The notes under the pieces were generated by a model. It did not search any database, was not told the origin of the DNA, and was given only the letters and a program-made list of their open reading frames with translations. Of a DNA stretch of 64,000 nt, positions 58,991 through 64,000 are shown one piece after another (the stretch's first letter is position 1; the number at the start of each line of letters is the position of its first letter). Made by a program: the position numbers and the translations under genes. This stretch comes from Vanessa cardui (lineage: Eukaryota; Arthropoda; Insecta; Lepidoptera; Nymphalidae): positions 3,988,001-4,052,000 of the forward strand of contig NC_061153.1 of the NCBI RefSeq assembly GCF_905220365.1, given 5' to 3'.

Positions 58991-59880
58991 ATTTACAGCG
59001 ACAACACCTGTGGAGTCGAATAACACACTGATGACCTGGAGCGCTGTCGTCGGTAAGAAGAAGAAGCCGAAGAAGCCGGCCAACAAACCAGTGCAGCAAG
59101 CGATCACCAGACCTGCTGCACAGAATAACTCACAGAAGAAGAGGAAACTACGCCCCCCTCGCACGTCTGTGATCACCATCACGATCAAACCCGGTGCCGA
59201 GGAGAAGGGCGTGAAGTACGAGAACGTCCTGGCGCACGCAAAGAGTCGCATCAAATTAAGTGATGTCGGCTTGACTGCAGTGCGCTTCAGGACGGTGGCG
59301 ACGGGAGCGCGCATGCTGGAGATACCGCCAGGCACCTACGAAGCCGAGAAAGCGGCGGATGCCCTGGCGGAGAAGCTGCGCGAGCTGTTCAGCCCGGACG
59401 AGGTCCAGATACACCGTCCGACCAAGTGCGCGGAGCTCAGGGTCCTGGACCTGGATGACTCCGTCACGGTGGAGGAGGTCGTGGCGTCGGTCGCCGAAGC
59501 CGGGGGCTGCACGACCGGAGCCATCAAACCTGGCATTCTCGCCCGGCACTCGAGCGGCACGGGCTCACTCTGGGTGAGTTGCCCAGTGGCGGCCGCTAAG
59601 AAGATCGTGGCGGTCGGTAGGGTTAGGGTCGGGTGGGTGTCGGCGCGAGTGCTTTTGCTCGAGTCGCGGCCACTCCGATGCTACAAATGCCTGGAGGAGG
59701 GCCACATGGGTGCCAAGTGTGACAGGGGTGTCGACCGTAGTCGTTTGTGCTATCGCTGCGGTCAGCCCGATCACAGGGCCCGAGAGTGCACCGCCGCTGA
59801 CGCAAACTGCATCATCTGCTCAGCGGCCGGTAAGCCTGCGGCACATGCCTTCGGCGCAAGAGAATGCCAGGGCAGCAAAG
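58991..59880 (+). pseudogene. P7: SART-like ORF1 central and C-terminal part with CCHC knuckles
   Basis: An open frame begins at 58890, but its first about 33 codons are 3'-UTR sequence of P6. From about 58991 it reads WSAVVGKKKKPKKPANKP (basic, NLS-like), SVITITIKPGAEEKGVKYEN, RFRTVATGARMLEIPPGTYE, HRPTKCAELRVLDLDDSVTV, then CYKCLEEGHMGAKC, CYRCGQPDHRAREC and CIICSAAGKPAAHAFGAREC. This is the SART-type Gag-like ORF1 that packages RNA. C3 cuts it at 59881. ORF1 lies downstream of ORF2 here, which a single element would not have. Confidence 0.85.
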
Positions 59881-60555
59881 AATAATAAGAATAAGAATAA
59901 GAAATGTTTATTCGGGACAAACATACATTGCAAACATAATTATCAAAAAAAAAAACACAAAAAAATCAAATCAAATCATCATCATATTTAACATTAGCTT
60001 ACTAACAACATTAACTAGTGACTATAAGAAAACAAAAAAAAAAAAAACTTAAAACATTTAAAGGAAATTAAAAAAAAAAAATAATAATATAACAAATGCC
60101 ACAAAATTTATACAAATAAACAAACCAAGTCTGAACTTATGATGTCTGCAATCGCGATGTTTCCCGAAAAGGTAAACCATTCAGCTTTTATGTTGGATTA
60201 AAACCCAACGCTGATTTTCAATGGTACCCTTTGTGACTGTGACGAGCCGTGACAAAGTGTTGAATAAAAAAATTAATATAGTTATGTAAAATAATAAGAA
60301 TATTATATAAATAAATACTTTATATACTCACGTATTATAATTCAGGTTGTCGTTTAATAGCAATAAATAAATGCAAGTTTTTAAAGTAAATGCAAAGCGA
60401 ACCGCCAAAATAATAAAATAATAGCTTTGAATTAATATAAAAAAAAATAATAATAATTAGACATTATAAAAATAAATTGTATCAAAAATAGCAAGTTACA
60501 GCGAGTAGTAAAAGTAATAAAAAAAAAAATAATAAATAATTAATAAGAATAGTAT
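59881..60555 (-). other. C3 3' UTR and tail
   Basis: AT-rich; shares GGTACCATTGAAAATCAGCG with C1, and CCGAATAAACATTTCTTATT before the tail. No ORF. Confidence 0.75.
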
Positions 60556-63390
60556 TTATGACGAATGTAGTTGCAAACTATATAAATATAACTTGTATTT
60601 GATACGAAACGTGCACAAGGTTTTTGAGTGCAAAAGGGGAGGTGGTATGTTATTCCAACATTTCGTCGCTGCATATCGAAAGCTACCACGAAAGTTCACC
60701 GTTCGATGTGGTGGCACACTTAGCAAGTACGAAGACGCTCTTGTAGGATACAGTGTATTTATTTCTTTTAACCATCTCAATTTATTGTAAAGATATATAG
60801 GGGCTTTATGTTGGACAATACCAAAGAGTAAGGTTGCAAGATGTAATTGTCTGCGATATTCCATTCTTATCATTCGTGCGTCATTAAGAAAAGGAGTTAC
60901 GTGAGTATGGGGTGGTATTTTAAAGCAATACCTGACACAGGCATTTTGTACACGTTGAATAATGTTCTTTGTTCGTGCAAGTAGTCTTGGTCCAATAACA
61001 ACATCAGCATAGCTAAATTTAGACAGCACGAGAGAATCGCATAGCTTAATTCGCATGTCTACGCTAAGGACATCTTTTATTTTGTATAGTACCTTAAGCC
61101 TATAGAAGCAATTACGCGCTGTATTAACCACATGTTTCTCAAATCGTAAATTCTCATCAATTAATAAACCTAAGTTCCGTGCCTCTGTGACGCGTTGAAC
61201 TTTTTCACCATTGATATGTATGAGTGGATTTAAATGACTGATTCGGTTTATTTGATTTTTTGTTCCTAGTATAATGTATTTAGTTTTGGTTGGATTTAAT
61301 ATAAGGTTATGTGAGTCTGACCAATTTGATATACGGTTTAGATCCTCATTTAATTGTAATATGGCTAAATTAAAATCCGCAGGCCTGAATGATATATACA
61401 TCTGTATATCATCAGCATAAATATGGTATTTGCAATGTTTAATATTATTAACTATATCGGCACAGTATAGTGCGAAGATAATTGGCCCTAATATGGAACC
61501 TTGAGGAACCCCCCTGTTAACAGGGCAACAGTCAGAAATAGCTCTTGAGCCATTATCGTTCAGCACCTCCACAATTTGCTTCCGATGTGCCAAATAACTT
61601 GTAAACCATTTTATTGTATCAATAGTGAATCCGTTATATTTTAATTTTGTTAAAAATAATGATCTATTTATAGTATCAAAAGCCCGAGAAAAGTCCAATA
61701 ATATAAGAATTGTAATCTCACCTACGTCTTGAGCGCATAAAATGTTGTCTATTACATTTAATAAAGCTGTCGTGGTGCTGTGATGTTTTCGAAACCCTGA
61801 CTGCAAGGATGGTAGAATATTGTTAGATTCTAAATAACCTGTCAGTTGGTTACAGACAATCTTTTCTAAAATCTTTGATATGCAAGGTAATATGCTTATA
61901 GGTCGTAAATCCTTGAGTTCACTTATATTTTCTTTTTTGGGGATGGGTCTCACTAGTGCAGTCTGCCACTGGGTAGGAAATGTATTAGTCATTATAGACG
62001 TGTTAACAACTTTAGTAATAACTGATAATGTACTTGACAGCGTCAATAAAATCATGTCTAACGAAATGCCATCAACACCGATAGCATTTGATTTTTGAGA
62101 CCGCAGTACTTTTTGTACTTCAATTTCGTTAGAAGGCAGTAACGTGAAAACTGCAGTACTATGTTTATGCGTTTCGTAATAATTAGTGAGCAATGGTGAA
62201 ATGTAGTTGCTACCGGGTATATTAAGAAAGTATCTGTTTATCATTTTGGGATCATTAAGGTTTTGTGGTATAATATGGTTATGTTTCGGTTTAATATGAA
62301 TATGTTTTTTCAAATTATTCCATAGCAGTCTTGAGTTTTTAATGTGCAGATTAAAATAAGCAGATTTCTCACGGTGTATTGCTTGTACTACCTGAAGCTT
62401 TAGATCCTTATAATAACTGATCTGCGATTGTGATTTCGACATTCTAGCACGAGTCTGGGCTTCATTCCTCCTGGTCATCATTAGTTTTACATTATAAGTT
62501 ATCCAAGGGTAATGTTGTTCCTTAATACAAATAATCTTATTCGGAGCGAGCATATCGAATACCCATTGCAAGCACCCAGCAAACTCATCAACCATGTCAT
62601 TAACATCTTTAATTCCGGAAATGGCTTGCCAATTTACTAAATTAAGCGCAGAAGTTATATGATCTGGATCAATATCTTTTAGAGGGCGGTACATAATAGT
62701 TTTGTTTTTAATTTTATCTTTTGTGATATATATTTCGCAGGAAATAAATGCGTGGCCGCCGAATTCTCCCACGTAATCCACCATAATCTGTCCAATCTTT
62801 GCGTTAGAACAAATTAAGTCAATTAAAGTTTCGCTGCTAGCAGTAAAATGAGTAGGATTTTGAACATGTTGAATTAAGCCATGAGTAGACAAGAATAGAT
62901 CCAGCATTTGTTTATTGTAGTCATGAGTTTCACTAAGGTAGTTAACATTAAAATCTCCTAATAAATATAAATAGTCATTATAAGGTAATGAGCTAATTGT
63001 ATATGATAATGCATTAAAAGTTATATTTGCCCATGGAGGCCGGTAGGCCGTACCGATAACTATGGACTTGCAATTCAACCTTATACCAATCCACATTTGT
63101 TCAACCAAGGGCGCTATAGGATGTACTAGTGTCTGTACGGTTATACCACGTTTGACGTAAAAACCGACACCGCCACCTCGTGACCGTATTTCTCTCGGTC
63201 TCGGTATATAACTGAGGCTATAGCCTGGCACTCGAGGGGCTCTGCCATCCTCACCCGGACGTAGCCAAGTTTCGTTGATTGCAATTATATCTGCTTTATG
63301 ACGCTCCATAAGTACTATAAATTCCTCATGATGTGAGCCAAGCAATCCTGGGTTGAACAAACCTAATTTAAGGTTATTTGTTTTTATCAT
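60556..63390 (-). CDS. C3 ORF2: endonuclease and reverse transcriptase, intact
   Basis: 944 codons with no stop. Endonuclease 1-220: NETWLRPGEDG (E40), YRPPW (117-121), GDFNVNY (D146, N148), and GGH at 211-213 where most APE-type endonucleases have SDH. Linker to about 420. RT: SNAIGVDGIS, LRPISILPCISKILEKI, SGFRKHHSTTTAL, LILLDFSRAFDTI, GVPQGSILGPIIF and HIYADDIQMYIS (Y658-D661). Thumb and C-terminal tail end FRYAATKCWNNIPPPLL. It makes target-primed cDNA of its own RNA. Of the three family C copies this one could be coding-competent for ORF2, but its ORF1 is damaged. Confidence 0.95.
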   Translation of the reverse strand: MIKTNNLKLGLFNPGLLGSHHEEFIVLMERHKADIIAINETWLRPGEDGRAPRVPGYSLSYIPRPREIRSRGGGVGFYVKRGITVQTLVHPIAPLVEQMWIGIRLNCKSIVIGTAYRPPWANITFNALSYTISSLPYNDYLYLLGDFNVNYLSETHDYNKQMLDLFLSTHGLIQHVQNPTHFTASSETLIDLICSNAKIGQIMVDYVGEFGGHAFISCEIYITKDKIKNKTIMYRPLKDIDPDHITSALNLVNWQAISGIKDVNDMVDEFAGCLQWVFDMLAPNKIICIKEQHYPWITYNVKLMMTRRNEAQTRARMSKSQSQISYYKDLKLQVVQAIHREKSAYFNLHIKNSRLLWNNLKKHIHIKPKHNHIIPQNLNDPKMINRYFLNIPGSNYISPLLTNYYETHKHSTAVFTLLPSNEIEVQKVLRSQKSNAIGVDGISLDMILLTLSSTLSVITKVVNTSIMTNTFPTQWQTALVRPIPKKENISELKDLRPISILPCISKILEKIVCNQLTGYLESNNILPSLQSGFRKHHSTTTALLNVIDNILCAQDVGEITILILLDFSRAFDTINRSLFLTKLKYNGFTIDTIKWFTSYLAHRKQIVEVLNDNGSRAISDCCPVNRGVPQGSILGPIIFALYCADIVNNIKHCKYHIYADDIQMYISFRPADFNLAILQLNEDLNRISNWSDSHNLILNPTKTKYIILGTKNQINRISHLNPLIHINGEKVQRVTEARNLGLLIDENLRFEKHVVNTARNCFYRLKVLYKIKDVLSVDMRIKLCDSLVLSKFSYADVVIGPRLLARTKNIIQRVQNACVRYCFKIPPHTHVTPFLNDARMIRMEYRRQLHLATLLFGIVQHKAPIYLYNKLRWLKEINTLYPTRASSYLLSVPPHRTVNFRGSFRYAATKCWNNIPPPLLHSKTLCTFRIKYKLYLYSLQLHSS

Positions 63391-63811
63391 TGTTAATAGC
63401 AGGGTAAAATAAATATAAGAACATAATACCTAAAAATAAAAGAAAATAAAATGAATTTATAGTGAAAGTAGTTAATTTCAGAATAAACATTGTAATATAA
63501 ACTATGAAACGGAGTATTATTGAATACAAAACATGTTTTGCAAAAAGTCTTTAAAGTTAAAAGTTTATCAAATGCAGCCAAAAAAAAGTATGACATGGTA
63601 AGGGACCCCACACTAGTAATAACTAAATATATTATATTGTGGTATAGAAATATATCATTACTTGGGGTACGTCTGTTAATGTTACATAATAGAATAAAAC
63701 ACAAATAGAAATACTTAAAAAATATTTCAACAAAAAATAACACGTATCGAACATTAAAATACTTAAAATTTATATAACAAGGAAAAGACCAACTTATTTT
63801 GTAGAAAAAAA
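63391..63811 (-). other. C3 ORF1-ORF2 spacer
   Basis: About 420 AT-rich bases equivalent to 8260-8674 in C1. No gene. Confidence 0.65.
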
Positions 63812-64000
63812 ATTTAGAATGTCTTTTTCCGTACGAACACGCTGAACGGACGCACTTTTCAAAGATCGGCGCGCTAAGCGCACGTTTATCGGCCGCGGCC
63901 GCGGTCGCCGGTCTTCGCTCGACAACAGCGGGCGGCGCAGCCCGACACGCTCTGCACTTACAATATCGCGAGTGTCGAGAGTGATACCTAACTTGTTCGC
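63812..64000 (-). pseudogene. C3 ORF1 fragment (Baculo_FP-like part), internally deleted
   Basis: Minus reading from the window edge gives NKLGITLDTRDIVSAERVG, then VRLARRS, then jumps to VRTEKDILNFF and stop. C1 has about 80 residues between these blocks (YINEHL through GRIFMRR). So the ORF1 C-terminal half is missing its core; the rest lies beyond the window. Confidence 0.8.

Larger units (their letters stand above)
59881..64000 (-). mobile_element. CR1/jockey-group LINE C3, 3' half to beyond window
   Basis: In element sense: ORF1 remnant (64000-63812), spacer, intact ORF2 (63390-60556), 3' UTR and a (TTCTTA)n tail at 59881-59903. It interrupts P7. The 5' end lies outside the window, so the target duplication cannot be checked. 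Confidence 0.9.

Overview
The window looks like insect, most likely lepidopteran (butterfly or moth), repeat-rich DNA. Short TTAGG arrays (the insect telomere repeat) sit at many element boundaries. There is a tRNA-derived SINE resembling the butterfly Metulj type, and two copies of an RTE-like tail I associate with butterflies. Nearly all coding sequence is retrotransposon. I found no host protein gene, rRNA gene, functional tRNA or CRISPR array.

Element groups: (P) plus-sense SART-like R1-clade LINEs, whose poly(A) runs into GGTTAGG; (T) minus-sense TRAS-like R1-clade LINEs with RNase H, whose poly(A) runs into CCTAACC when read in their own sense; (C) a CR1/jockey-group LINE with a PHD-like and Baculo_FP-like ORF1, in three copies; (D) one degenerate CR1/L2-like LINE; BEL/Pao and Mdg3-like gypsy LTR elements.

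Layout. 1-5.2 kb: two BEL/Pao fragments in opposite orientation around a deleted R1-clade LINE (P1), then an LTR-like repeat and an unassigned AT-rich stretch. 5.2-21.3 kb: one TRAS-like LINE (T1, minus) split by four younger insertions (C1, D, an RTE tail, a SINE), three of them with good target-site duplications. 21.3-23 kb: AT-rich DNA with covarying hairpins, a 44-bp palindrome and a second copy of the LTR-like repeat. 23-32.75 kb: a mosaic of SART-like pieces (P2) split by C2. 32.75-36 kb: T2, whose 3' end faces the P2 3' end across two telomeric repeats. 36-43.4 kb: BEL2 (minus) containing a young gypsy element (36457-41999), itself split by an RTE tail. 43.4-53.66 kb: T3 and T4, TRAS-like LINEs whose ORF2 carries a virus-type superfamily 1 helicase after RNase H. 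53.66-59.88 kb: P3-P7, SART-like full, mini and chimeric copies separated by one to four telomeric repeats. 59.88-64 kb: C3 (minus) with an intact 944-residue ORF2.

Reading as a whole: telomere-targeted LINEs accumulated in both orientations in a TTAGG tract, leaving repeat remnants between them, and general LINEs, SINEs and LTR elements then nested into them. That fits a subtelomere, or a former telomeric tract in heterochromatin such as the W chromosome. The features most worth following up are the LINE-helicase fusion, the chain of telomeric junctions, the coding-free mini-SART elements, covarying 3'-UTR hairpins, and a gypsy ORF that starts inside its own LTR.
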